Shown: positions 42,105-50,559 of the stretch, one piece after another
How the letters are laid out: the number at the start of each line of letters is the position of its first letter
Position numbering within the stretch: position 1 is the stretch's first letter
Assembly: GCF_052113705.1 (NCBI RefSeq)
Contig: NZ_JBGQOG010000003.1
Span: 186,001 to 250,000 of the forward strand
Direction of reading: 5' to 3'
Source: JBGQOG01 sp052113705
GTDB lineage: Bacteria > Pseudomonadota > Alphaproteobacteria > Rhodobacterales > Rhodobacteraceae
Length of the DNA stretch: 64,000 bases
Made by a program: the position numbers and the translations under genes
Notes under the pieces: generated by a model
The model's input: the letters and a program-made list of their open reading frames with translations, nothing else
Database searches by the model: none
What the model was told of the DNA's origin: nothing

Positions 42105-42962
42105 TTATTCGGCAAGCGGCAAATAGCTCAGATCGCCCGGCGCCTCGATCACGCCATAAGCCGCCATCATTTTGTCAAACGTGCCGTCGGCTTTCATTTC
42201 CTTCAGGGCGACGGAGACACCCTCGGCCACTTCCGGCGAAATGAAGGAAAGCGAACCCGGGGTTGCGTACAATCCGGACAGCGCCTGTGTGAATTCGCCC
42301 CGGTCCTGATATTGTTTGGCCACAGGATCGATTGACACGGCCGCTTCGACCTGCCCGGCGCGCAAAGCCTGATACACGGTCGCATAATTGTCGAAGAGAT
42401 TGAGCTTCATGGGCTCAAGGCCGCGCTTTGCGAAATCCTCGTTCAGTTCCTTCATCTTCTTTTCGGCATAGCCGCCGATGTCCGTGCTCAGGGTCTTTCC
42501 GGCAAGGTCATCAACCGATTTCACCTCTGTGTCCCCGGCCACCGTCGAGATGCTGATCGCGAGGCTTTCATAGGGAAGCATCAGCAGAATTTTGCGGCGG
42601 GCCTCTGTCACGAAAAGCCCCGCATTGACCATGTCCCAGCGACTGCCCTGAAGGCCCGGGATCATCGTCGCATATTCGGTGCTGATGTACTGGGGCGTGA
42701 GGCACAGGCGCTTGGCGATCTCGATTCCCAGCTCGACGCGCAGGCCCTTCAGCGTCCCGTCCATATCCGCATAGGCCATCGGCGGCAGCGTGGGGCTGGT
42801 GGCCATGGTCAGCGTGCCCGGCTCAACCAGAAACTCATCTGCGATGCGGGGCGTGCACTCCTGGGCCCCGGCGGCGGTGGTTGTCAGCGCCATGGCTGCA
42901 GCGCAGAGCATGGCACGAAGTGTAAGCCCCGAAGAGCGAGAGGTGGAGCGAAATGGCATCAT
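42105..42962 (-). CDS. Polar amino-acid ABC transporter substrate-binding protein (SBP family 3)
   Basis: 285 residues. A signal peptide (LRAMLCAAAMALTTTAAGA) precedes the mature CTPRIADEF. The family-3 fold shows TLTMATSPTLPPMAYADMDG, GLRVELGIEIAKRL and DLAGKTLSTDIGGYAEKKM. The usual ligand arginine region is atypical, so the ligand is uncertain: an amino acid, or an amine-like or acidic metabolite. A second ATG one codon later (42959) is possible. It leads the operon whose upstream region carries the TGGCATACCA motif. Confidence 0.88.
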   Translation of the reverse strand: MMPFRSTSRSSGLTLRAMLCAAAMALTTTAAGAQECTPRIADEFLVEPGTLTMATSPTLPPMAYADMDGTLKGLRVELGIEIAKRLCLTPQYISTEYATMIPGLQGSRWDMVNAGLFVTEARRKILLMLPYESLAISISTVAGDTEVKSVDDLAGKTLSTDIGGYAEKKMKELNEDFAKRGLEPMKLNLFDNYATVYQALRAGQVEAAVSIDPVAKQYQDRGEFTQALSGLYATPGSLSFISPEVAEGVSVALKEMKADGTFDKMMAAYGVIEAPGDLSYLPLAE

Positions 42963-43546
42963 GGTTCGTTTCCCTGTCGGTCTTGATGAATTTATATATT
43001 ATGGCATACCATGATATGGCGTTTATTTAAGGTCAAGCTTCCCGGCGCGATCCGTTGCGCTTTTCCGAAATCCGCCGGATCCCGTCACAAATTTGGGCAT
43101 TTGAGCCGCGCTCCCTGCCGCAGTGGCGCGAAAAGGCGGCAGCATGCCCGGGCGCATTCGTGAGGCAGAGCCTCTCCGCGCCCCGCGCGGCCGCGACTCG
43201 TGGAAGGTATCGGGCGTGCAGAAACTCTGGGGAGGGGAATCGCCATATCTCTGCGCGCATGTGATTGCCTATCGCCAGCTTCCGCCCCGGGGATAGGCCC
43301 GGCAGCCGGCCCGGCGCGGCCTGCGCGAGCTGCGTCTGGCCCTCCCCCTCCCACAGGGGCGCGCATCATTCGGCGGGCCGGAGCGAGGCGGGCGGTGAGC
43401 CTTCGCCCCGCCAATTGCGACGGATACCGGCTACGACAGATGGGGGTGGTGACAGACGCGGAGGGAGAGAGATCCGGGTGACAAAGGGGCGAAGCATGAT
43501 CAATGCTTCAGCCGGTTCCTTCAGGCGGCGGTTTCAGGTGGCGGCT
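42963..43546. other. Intergenic region between the amino-acid ABC operon and ynfA
   Basis: 584 bases. Close to the ABC operon it holds the near-palindrome ATGGCATACCAT (43001-43012), a candidate GntR operator about 40 bases upstream of the binding-protein start. The middle part is GC-rich with short open frames on both strands (for example 43033-43260) that show no ribosome site or recognisable domain. The last 40 bases are a 13-bp tandem repeat running into the ynfA stop codon. Confidence 0.5.
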
Positions 43547-43558
43547 TCAGGCGGCGCG
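43507..43558 (-). repeat. Four tandem 13-bp units across the ynfA stop codon
   Basis: Units start at 43507 (TTCAGCCGGTTCC), 43520 (TTCAGGCGGCGGT), 43533 (TTCAGGTGGCGGC) and 43546 (TTCAGGCGGCGCG). The stop codon of ynfA (43547-43549) lies in the last unit. Since 13 is not a multiple of three, the copies are out of frame with each other, unlike the 12- and 15-bp cases at the other two genes. Confidence 0.85.
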
Positions 43559-43882
43559 GGGCGCCAGCAGGATGATCCCGCCACCGATGAGACAGACAAC
43601 CGCGCCCGTCACGTCCCAAACATCGGGCCGCCGCCCTTCCACCACCCACAGCCACACCAACGACGCCATGATATACACCCCGCCGTAGGCGGCATAGGCG
43701 CGTCCGGCAGCCTCTGATGGTGACCATGACAGCAACCAGGCAAAGGCTGCGAGAGACAGAAGCCCGGGAAGCAGCCAAAAGGCCGATGCCCCCTGCCGCA
43801 TCCACGCCCATACGGCGAAACATCCCGCTATCTCTGCCAAAGCGGCGATGGCATAGAGGGCCAGAGCCGGGACCGCCGTCAC
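43547..43882 (-). CDS. ynfA: YnfA-family (UPF0060) small membrane protein
   Basis: 111 residues with four membrane spans, the standard size. The conserved start LYAIAALAEIAGCFAVWAWM and the block GRAYAAYGGVYIMASLVWLW, then RPDVWDVTGAVVCLIGGGII, identify the family. YnfA is related to small multidrug resistance exporters; its natural substrate is uncertain. The ATG overlaps the merR stop (ATGA, 43879-43882), so the two are co-translated. A metal- or stress-linked role is suggested by its position. Confidence 0.92.
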   Translation of the reverse strand: MTAVPALALYAIAALAEIAGCFAVWAWMRQGASAFWLLPGLLSLAAFAWLLSWSPSEAAGRAYAAYGGVYIMASLVWLWVVEGRRPDVWDVTGAVVCLIGGGIILLAPRAA

Positions 43883-44322
43883 TCTGCACCCCCCTCGCCC
43901 GTCAGGCCCCGATGGTCATGCGCGCACAGGCCGTGATCGCTCAGCACCTCGATGACACGGCAATCCGCAATCGTCCCTTGGGCGCATTGCGTGATCATTC
44001 TTTCCAGTTCGGCCTGCAGCGCGGTCAGCCTCGCGATACGTTCCTTGACGGCAAGCAACTGTTTGCTCGCGATGACATCGGCCGCCGCGCAGGGCTGATT
44101 GGGCGTATCGGAAAGACTGAGAAGATCGCGGATCGCCTCCAGCGGAAAACCGAGGTCGCGCGCATGACGGATGAACGCCAGCCTCTCACGCGCCTTGGCG
44201 CCGTAGAGACGCTGGTTCCCGGCACTGCGGTCCGGCTCGGGCAGCAGTCCGATTTGCTCGTAATAGCGGATGGTTGGCACCTTCACACCCGCCGCTTCGC
44301 CCAACTTTCCGATCGTCAGCAT
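43879..44322 (-). CDS. MerR-family heavy-metal-responsive regulator (ZntR/CadR/PbrR-like)
   Basis: 147 residues. MLTIGKLGEAAGVKVPTIRY followed by YEQIGLLPEPDRSAGNQRLY is the MerR DNA-binding domain. The coiled-coil dimerisation helix runs from about 85 to 115. Metal-ligand cysteines are visible in NQPCAAAD (about residue 77) and in the loop TQCAQGTIADCRV followed by GLCAHDH, which adds histidine. AAGAGG lies 6 bases before the ATG at 44322. It diverges from the P1B ATPase and should activate it through the 19-bp-spacer promoter at 44333-44363. Confidence 0.9.
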   Translation of the reverse strand: MLTIGKLGEAAGVKVPTIRYYEQIGLLPEPDRSAGNQRLYGAKARERLAFIRHARDLGFPLEAIRDLLSLSDTPNQPCAAADVIASKQLLAVKERIARLTALQAELERMITQCAQGTIADCRVIEVLSDHGLCAHDHRGLTGEGGAE

Positions 44323-44332
44323 GAAAAACCTC

Positions 44333-44363
44333 TTGAAGCTATAGTTACTAGAGACATTAGGTT
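44333..44363 (+). promoter_or_regulatory. MerR-type promoter with 19-bp spacer
   Basis: TTGAAG (44333-44338) and TAGGTT (44358-44363) are separated by exactly 19 bases, the overlong spacing that MerR regulators correct by twisting DNA. The spacer contains CTATAGTTACTAGAG, closely resembling CadR/PbrR/ZntR operators. It faces the P1B ATPase gene, whose start is 55 bases downstream. Confidence 0.8.
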
Positions 44364-44417
44364 GCAAACGCATTGGAGACAATCGTCGCGTTCGGCGGCA
44401 CGAAAGGCGTTATAAAG

Positions 44418-46643
44418 ATGGGCAATACGACCAGTTGCGAATGGACGGTCACGGGCATGGACTGCGGGTCCTGCGCAGGCAAGGTCAGGGGCGCCGTTGC
44501 GCATCTGCCGGGCGTCAGCGCGGTGGAAGTGACCCTGATGACAGAGCGGCTGCGTCTGACGCTGGACGAAACACAGACCTCCCGGGCGCATGTGGAGGCC
44601 GCGGTTCAAAAGCTGGGATTTGGCATCGCACCCAAAGGGCAGGCCGCGCCCCGCACAGGCTTCGTGCTGCCAGAGGGCACCTTTGCCCCGAAGACACCGG
44701 ACCTGAGCCCAGCCGAACCGGACACCCCCCAGGACATGTCACCACCCGCCTCTGGCACGGCAAGTGCTGATCCCGCCTGGCATCACACCGGCAAGGGGCG
44801 GCTGGTGATCGGCACCGGCCTCTTGCTGGTTCTGGCCTGGGCCGTAAAGCTGTTCGCGGCCCCTGATTTTGCACAGGCGGCTTTCGGGCTCGCCACGCTG
44901 ATCGGCATCGCGCCGGTCGCCCGGCGGGCGGTGAACGCGGCGCGCGCGCGGATGCCGTTCACCATTGAAATGCTGATGACCATCGCGGCAACCGGTGCAC
45001 TGTTCATCGGGGCCGCCGAGGAGGCCGCATTGGTCGTTTTCCTCTTCGCGGTGGGCGAGGTGCTGGAAGGGGTTGCGGCAAACAAGGCGCGCGATGGCAT
45101 CCGGGCGCTGGCGCAGCTGGTGCCGAAGACGGCCCTGCTGGAAATCGCGGGGCGCTGGCAGGAAGTTCCCGTCGGGCGCCTGTTGATCGGCCAGACGGTG
45201 CTGGTCCGTCCCGGGGACCGGGTGCCTGCCGATGGCGAGGTGATCGAGGGTGTGTCGGGTGTTGATGAGAGCCCTGTGACCGGAGAGAGCGTGCCGAAGG
45301 TGAAAGAGCCCGGCCAGCCGGTCTTTGCCGGGTCGATCAACACAGAGGCGGCCCTGCGGATCCGCGTGACGAAGGCGGCAGAGGACAACACGATCGCCCG
45401 CATCGTCCGGCTGGTCGAGGAGGCAGAGAGTGCCCGCGCCCCGACCGAGAGATTCATCGACCGCTTCAGCCGCATCTACATGCCCGCCGTGGTCGGCACC
45501 GCCTTGCTGGTGGCCATTGTGCCGCCACTGGCCTTTGCAGCGCCCTGGGATGTCTGGGTCTACCGCGCGCTGGCACTTTTGCTCATCGGCTGCCCCTGCG
45601 CCCTGGTCATTTCGGTCCCCGCATCCATTGCCTCGGCGCTGTCCGCGGGGGCGCGGCACGGCATCTTGATGAAGGGCGGTGCCGTGATCGAGGCCGTGGC
45701 CCGCACGACGCATATCGCCTTTGACAAGACCGGCACGCTGACCCTCGGGCTCCCCCAGATCACCGACATCGTGCCGGTCGGCGGCACACCGGCAGAGGTG
45801 CTGGCCCTGGCCGCCGGGATCGAGGCGGGGTCCAGCCACCCGCTGGCGCAGGCGATCCTGTCCCGCGCGGCGGCGGAGGGCGTCGCGCCAGTGGCGGTTA
45901 CCGCCGCCCGTGCGGTGCCGGGCAAAGGCGCCGAGGCAAGAGTTGGGGATGCGGTCGCTTGGGTCGGCTCGCCCCGTTTCGCCGCGGCCTCCGGGGTTAT
46001 GGACGCTGCGGCACGCCACAAGGCGACCGAGCTGGAGGAGGCTGGCAAGACGGTCGTCGTGGTCTTTTGGGCGGATCGGCTGGTCGGCCTTGTGGCGCTG
46101 CGCGACGCGCCGCGCCCGGACGCGGCCGAGGCCATGCGTCAGCTGAAATCGCTGGGCATCGATGCGGTGATGCTGACCGGTGACAATCAGCGCACCGCCG
46201 CTGCGGTGGCGCAGGAGCTTGGGATGGACCACCGCGCCGAACTGATGCCGGAAGACAAGGTGGCGGCGATCCGCGAGATGACCGCGCGCGGGCGGGTGAT
46301 GATGGTGGGCGACGGGATCAACGACGCGCCCGCGCTCGCCTCGGCGCATGTGGGCGTGGCGATGGGGTCAGGCACCGATGTGGCGCTGGAAACCGCCGAT
46401 GCCGCGATGCTGCGCAACCGGGTGACGGATGTCGCGGGAACGATCCGGCTTGCCCGGTCCACCATGGCAAACATCCGGCAGAATGTGGCGATTGCGCTGG
46501 GGCTGAAGGGGGTCTTTCTGGTCACCACGGTTCTCGGCATGACGGGCCTCTGGCTGGCGATCCTTGCAGATACCGGCGCCACGGTTCTTGTCACGCTGAA
46601 CGCCCTGCGCCTGCTGGCCTTTGATCCCGACAAGGAGGGATAG
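44418..46643 (+). CDS. zntA: Zn/Cd/Pb-type P1B ATPase (ZntA/CadA family)
   Basis: 741 residues. A single N-terminal metal-binding HMA domain has GMDCGSCAGKV (about 13-23), then a Pro-rich linker. The translocation motif is CPC at 392-394 in LIGCPCALVIS. DKTGT has the phosphorylated Asp436, the HP motif is in SSHPLAQAIL, and MMVGDGINDAPAL closes the catalytic part. The protein exports divalent soft metals at the cost of ATP. The ATG at 44418 was chosen over an upstream TTG because the HMA domain begins soon after it. It is divergent from merR. Confidence 0.93.
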   Translation: MGNTTSCEWTVTGMDCGSCAGKVRGAVAHLPGVSAVEVTLMTERLRLTLDETQTSRAHVEAAVQKLGFGIAPKGQAAPRTGFVLPEGTFAPKTPDLSPAEPDTPQDMSPPASGTASADPAWHHTGKGRLVIGTGLLLVLAWAVKLFAAPDFAQAAFGLATLIGIAPVARRAVNAARARMPFTIEMLMTIAATGALFIGAAEEAALVVFLFAVGEVLEGVAANKARDGIRALAQLVPKTALLEIAGRWQEVPVGRLLIGQTVLVRPGDRVPADGEVIEGVSGVDESPVTGESVPKVKEPGQPVFAGSINTEAALRIRVTKAAEDNTIARIVRLVEEAESARAPTERFIDRFSRIYMPAVVGTALLVAIVPPLAFAAPWDVWVYRALALLLIGCPCALVISVPASIASALSAGARHGILMKGGAVIEAVARTTHIAFDKTGTLTLGLPQITDIVPVGGTPAEVLALAAGIEAGSSHPLAQAILSRAAAEGVAPVAVTAARAVPGKGAEARVGDAVAWVGSPRFAAASGVMDAAARHKATELEEAGKTVVVVFWADRLVGLVALRDAPRPDAAEAMRQLKSLGIDAVMLTGDNQRTAAAVAQELGMDHRAELMPEDKVAAIREMTARGRVMMVGDGINDAPALASAHVGVAMGSGTDVALETADAAMLRNRVTDVAGTIRLARSTMANIRQNVAIALGLKGVFLVTTVLGMTGLWLAILADTGATVLVTLNALRLLAFDPDKEG

Positions 46644-46881
46644 GGTCAGGGCCTTCGCTCAGATGCAAAACAGTCCAGACCCTCCGCTGCTGCCCGCGCG
46701 CACCCGGTGCCTCGCCCGGGGGGTCTTGCCGCGGGCAGCATCATCAAAACGCGTCGCGCGGCCAAAATCGGGCGCGATCGGCCGCGGTGGTGGGGGCAGC
46801 CCGGGCGCGGCTCCCCGGACGGTCCTCGTGAAAACCAGCCGCCGCGGAGACGCGGTGAGGCGGCACCGCAGGGGCAGCTTG

Positions 46882-46911
46882 CGCCGCCGGAACCGATGCG
46901 TCCCGGCGGCG
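46882..46911. terminator. GC-rich hairpin between convergent zntA and yncE-like genes
   Basis: CGCCGCCGG (46882-46890) pairs with CCGGCGGCG (46903-46911) around a 12-base loop, in the 287-base gap between the converging genes. There is no T run, so its terminator role is uncertain. The rest of the gap (46644-46881) shows no gene. Confidence 0.4.
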
Positions 46912-46930
46912 TTCGGGCCGGCGTCCGGGA

Positions 46931-48088
46931 TCACTGGCGGGGCAGCAACGTCGCCAGCTTGTCCAGATCAAAGCGCAGGACGGAATCTCCACCGCCCTCA
47001 CGATAAAGCGGATGTTCCTTTTCCATCGGTGCCTTGACCGTCACGAACAGGGCGTCACCGCTTTCAGCAAGGACAAGGCTGTTCGGATGGGCGGGCAGCG
47101 GAATATCCGCGATGCGCGCATAGTCGGAGGCGTCCAGCACCACGATGCCGCCAGAACCTGATGGCGCCTCCCGGCTGACACCACGGTAGGTCACAAAAAT
47201 CTGGTCCCTTTTGTCCGAATAAATCACGTCCAACGTGCCAAGCCCGGTCGGCGCCGTGGCGATCACCGCGCCGGTTTCCGTGTCAAAGACATAGAGCGCG
47301 CCTTGGTTCGCATCGGCCGCAAACAGCCGCTTGCCCTCGGTGTCCAGCGCGGCATTGACAAAGAAATGCGCTGACGCCTCACCGCCCGCCTCTTTGGTGT
47401 CGCCGGTCGAGAAGCTGCCGATGCCTGCGCCGGTCGCAGCGTCTACCACCAGCACTTCGCTGATGCCGCCGCCCGTCGCATAGACACGGCCCCGCGCAGC
47501 ATCCAGCGCCAGCCCTGCCGACCACAGCCCCGCATCGTCGATCCGCTGCACCGCCCCCTGCCGGTCCGGGTCCACGATCCAGAGCGTGCCGGTGTCCGAC
47601 GGCGAGGTCACAAAGACCTGACCGCTTCCCGGATCGACCCGCACCATCCGTGTGTGCTCAAAACCCTCGCCATCGGGCTTGCCAAGCTGGATCGTGTCGA
47701 GCACCAGCCCGCTGGCGGCGTCCAGCACCGTCAGCGAGCCGTCCAGCGTGTTGCCGACATAGGCGCGCCCGCGGGCCGCGTCCAACGCCAGAGCAAAGGC
47801 ACGGCGCGGCAGCTCGATCCGGCGCAGGGGGCGCAGATCCGTCGCATCCAGAATGTCGACGAAACCGGGCGTGCCCTGCTCGAAACTGGGGGAAGAGGCG
47901 ACCCAGAGCTGATTGCGCCCGGGGATCTCAACCGCGCCATAGACCCCTTTCAGCAGATCCTGGCGCAGGGCGGCGGGGGCGATCTGCGCCAGATCCACCT
48001 GTGCGGTTGCCTCCTGTGCGGCGGCAGGCACCGCAAGGCTCAGGGCAAGCGCGGTCATCGCGCCGGTGATACGGGTTTTCAGTTGCAT
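46931..48088 (-). CDS. YncE-like periplasmic beta-propeller protein
   Basis: 385 residues. The signal peptide is RITGAMTALALSLAVPAAAQ. The rest is a run of about seven beta-propeller blades with repeated motifs such as RGRAYVGNTLDGSLTVLDAA, ARGRVYATGGGISEVLVVDA and GKRLFAADANQGALYVFDTE. E. coli YncE is a periplasmic propeller encoded next to the TonB receptor YncD; the same pairing occurs here, 11 bases apart and in one transcript. GAGG lies 9 bases before the ATG at 48088. Its function is not established; a role in handling the receptor's ligand is inferred. Confidence 0.82.
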   Translation of the reverse strand: MQLKTRITGAMTALALSLAVPAAAQEATAQVDLAQIAPAALRQDLLKGVYGAVEIPGRNQLWVASSPSFEQGTPGFVDILDATDLRPLRRIELPRRAFALALDAARGRAYVGNTLDGSLTVLDAASGLVLDTIQLGKPDGEGFEHTRMVRVDPGSGQVFVTSPSDTGTLWIVDPDRQGAVQRIDDAGLWSAGLALDAARGRVYATGGGISEVLVVDAATGAGIGSFSTGDTKEAGGEASAHFFVNAALDTEGKRLFAADANQGALYVFDTETGAVIATAPTGLGTLDVIYSDKRDQIFVTYRGVSREAPSGSGGIVVLDASDYARIADIPLPAHPNSLVLAESGDALFVTVKAPMEKEHPLYREGGGDSVLRFDLDKLATLLPRQ

Positions 48089-48099
48089 CGGTATCATCC

Positions 48100-50274
48100 T
48101 CAAAATTTCGCGCGCAGCACAACTTCGGCGCTGCGGCCCTCGCCGTAGACGACCGTGTCGTAAAAGCCTGTCGTGGCGTAATATTTCCGGTCGAAGAGGT
48201 TGTTCACGCTCAGCGAAACCTCGATCTTGTCACTCACCTCGTAGATCGTGTTCAGATCAAAAACCGCATAGCTGGCCTGATGCACATTGGGCTGGGTGGC
48301 ATCATTGGCGAAATCCATGCTGTCGGTGCCGCTCAGCAGCCGCATCGCGCCGCCCAGCCGCAGCCGGTCATCCAGGATCGCCGGGCGGTAGTCGGTGGCA
48401 ATCTTCAGCGTGTGCTGCGGCTGATCCGCGTAGAGCGTGTTGCCATCCTTGTCCTTGGAGGTGCGATAGGTATAGCCCCCCGAGATATTCCAGCGGTCGC
48501 TCAGCGCCCCCGCCAATTCAATCTCCAGACCACGGGTGGTGGCACCTTCAATGGTCTCATAGACGCTGCGGTTCTCTTCCGGGATCCAGTCGACATAGCG
48601 CGCAACGTCCTTCTGCGCCGTCTCAAATACCGCCGCCGAGGCCATCAGCGCGCCGCCCATCAGATCGGCTTTCACCCCCAGCTCATAGTTCCAGCCATAG
48701 GTCGGATTGAGATACTGGCGGTTGGCATCCTGCACGAGAGAGGGTTTGTAGATGCTCGAGATGCTGCCATAGGCGGTGTAGGTCGGCGTGATGTCATAGG
48801 TAAACCCGAGATAGGGTGTGACTTCGCCCGAAAGCTTGTACGCCGCCGTCGTCGCGGTGCCGTCCCCCTCGTCGCCGTCCCACCAGTTGATCCGCGCGCC
48901 GGACAGCAGTTGGAAATTGTCGGTCACGCTGAAGCGGCTGGTGCCATAAATCGCATATTGCCGGGCACTGCTGGCCGAGGTGAAGGTTGCGCTGTCGGAC
49001 AGGACCGGGGCCGGGTAATTGCCGTTCATCGCATAGAGGTTGACGTCAAACGTGTCGCCCGAGCCATATCCGTAATAGGTGCCCTCGCCCCGTGAGGCCA
49101 TCGCCCCGACCACGAATTGGTGGGTCCGCCCGAAAAGCTGGAAATCACCGTTCACAATGGCGTTCAGATTGTCCTGCGTGTAGCCGCCGTCATAGCGGGT
49201 GCCATAGCCCTGAAGGCCATCGCCGCTCTCGCGGTCCGGCGTGCCATAGATCCAGGCGAGGGTCGCATCCATCTCGTTTTGGACATGGGTGAACACCAGC
49301 CGCCCGGCCCAGCCATTGCCGAACTGATGCTCAAGCGCCGCGAAGGCCTCGGTCCGTTCGGTGTTCACATAGGTCCAGTCGGCGCCGGTGCTGGCACCCT
49401 TGGCCCAGTCGATCAGGCTGCCATCGGTGTAGAATGGCTGCAAACCGCCCCAGGTGGCGCCATCGGCATTGGTCTTTTGAAAGCTCAGGCCGGTGGTCAG
49501 CGTGGTCGCATCGGAGAGATCGTATTCCAACGCTCCATAGAGGGCGAATTTATCCTTGTGATAGCCGTCGAGCGCGCCATCGCGGCTGTCGCCCATCGCG
49601 ACGAAGCGGCCGCGCAAACTGCCCTCGGCGTTCAGGGGACCCGAGATGTCAGCCTCAACCCGGCCGCCATCGGGAGAGGCCAGAGTCGCGGCAATGCTGC
49701 TTTGGACCGTGTCGGTCGGGCGCTTGCGGATAAAGTTGACCGAAGCGCCGGGCTCGCCCGCCCCTTGCATCAGCCCGGTGGCGCCACGGACAATTTCGAC
49801 ATGGTCATAGAGCGCCATGTCGGGGTTGTTGTCGCCAAATTGCCAGGCGCCATCGCGGGGCACCGGCACGCCGTCAAATTGATAGGCGTCGATCTGGAAA
49901 CCGCGCGCGTAATAATTGATCCGGTCGCTTTCAAAGGCCTGCACCGTGACCCCGGTCGCGGCATCCATCGCCTCTGAGATCGTGGTGATGTTGCGGTCTT
50001 TGATCTGTGCATAGGTCAAGGCACTGGTGGATTGCGGGGTTTCCTTTTGGCCAAGGATCAGGCCGGTCGCCGAGCGCATCCAGTCCGTTGTCCAGCTTTG
50101 GCTGTCCTCGGTGGTGGTGGCGGGCACGGCAGTCACCGTGATCGGTGCCAGCACGATGTCCTGCTCATCGCGCAGCTCCTGAGCCCGCGCCAGGAAAGGA
50201 AAGCTGAGCTGGGCCGCCGCACAAAGCGCGGAGGTCAATACTATTCTCGATTTATCGCTGAAATGTCGTGCCAT
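48100..50274 (-). CDS. TonB-dependent outer-membrane receptor (siderophore type)
   Basis: 724 residues from the ATG at 50274. The signal peptide ends at FPFLARAQE and a TonB-box-like stretch follows (LAPITVTAVP). The plug domain has DRNITTISEAMDAATGVTV, YYARGFQIDAYQFDGVPVP and IVRGATGLMQGAGEPGASVN. The 22-strand barrel ends in VVLRAKF with the C-terminal phenylalanine used for outer-membrane assembly. RGF and GEPGASVNFIRKRP are typical of FhuE/FpvA-like ferric siderophore receptors. Without an N-terminal signalling domain it is a plain transporter. A palindrome TGTCA-CA-TGACA (50391-50402) lies about 115 bases upstream. Confidence 0.9.
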   Translation of the reverse strand: MARHFSDKSRIVLTSALCAAAQLSFPFLARAQELRDEQDIVLAPITVTAVPATTTEDSQSWTTDWMRSATGLILGQKETPQSTSALTYAQIKDRNITTISEAMDAATGVTVQAFESDRINYYARGFQIDAYQFDGVPVPRDGAWQFGDNNPDMALYDHVEIVRGATGLMQGAGEPGASVNFIRKRPTDTVQSSIAATLASPDGGRVEADISGPLNAEGSLRGRFVAMGDSRDGALDGYHKDKFALYGALEYDLSDATTLTTGLSFQKTNADGATWGGLQPFYTDGSLIDWAKGASTGADWTYVNTERTEAFAALEHQFGNGWAGRLVFTHVQNEMDATLAWIYGTPDRESGDGLQGYGTRYDGGYTQDNLNAIVNGDFQLFGRTHQFVVGAMASRGEGTYYGYGSGDTFDVNLYAMNGNYPAPVLSDSATFTSASSARQYAIYGTSRFSVTDNFQLLSGARINWWDGDEGDGTATTAAYKLSGEVTPYLGFTYDITPTYTAYGSISSIYKPSLVQDANRQYLNPTYGWNYELGVKADLMGGALMASAAVFETAQKDVARYVDWIPEENRSVYETIEGATTRGLEIELAGALSDRWNISGGYTYRTSKDKDGNTLYADQPQHTLKIATDYRPAILDDRLRLGGAMRLLSGTDSMDFANDATQPNVHQASYAVFDLNTIYEVSDKIEVSLSVNNLFDRKYYATTGFYDTVVYGEGRSAEVVLRAKF

Positions 50275-50559
50275 CTTGTGAACCTGCTGTTGAAGGACAG
50301 CTGGCGTCATGCTGGCGTGGGGTTGGGATAAAGCCCCGCAGGCCGGTGTTGCAAGGGTGAAATTGATTTTACGCTTTTCCGTGGCGCGTGTGTCACATGA
50401 CAGGCCCCGCCGGAGCCGAGGGATGCGCAACGACACCTGCCGCCGCCCGCCCCTGAGCCGTGACGCGGGCAAAGACGCCGCGTCCCCGCGTGTGACAGGA
50501 CATGCGTGCCGGTCCGACCCGGACGGGATCGCGCGGATGCCGGAAGGGGGCCGCCCCCT

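Noticed and set aside
43033..43260. Small open frames on both strands in the ABC-operon/ynfA gap
   Set aside because: No ribosome site, no membrane or domain feature, and equal quality on both strands.
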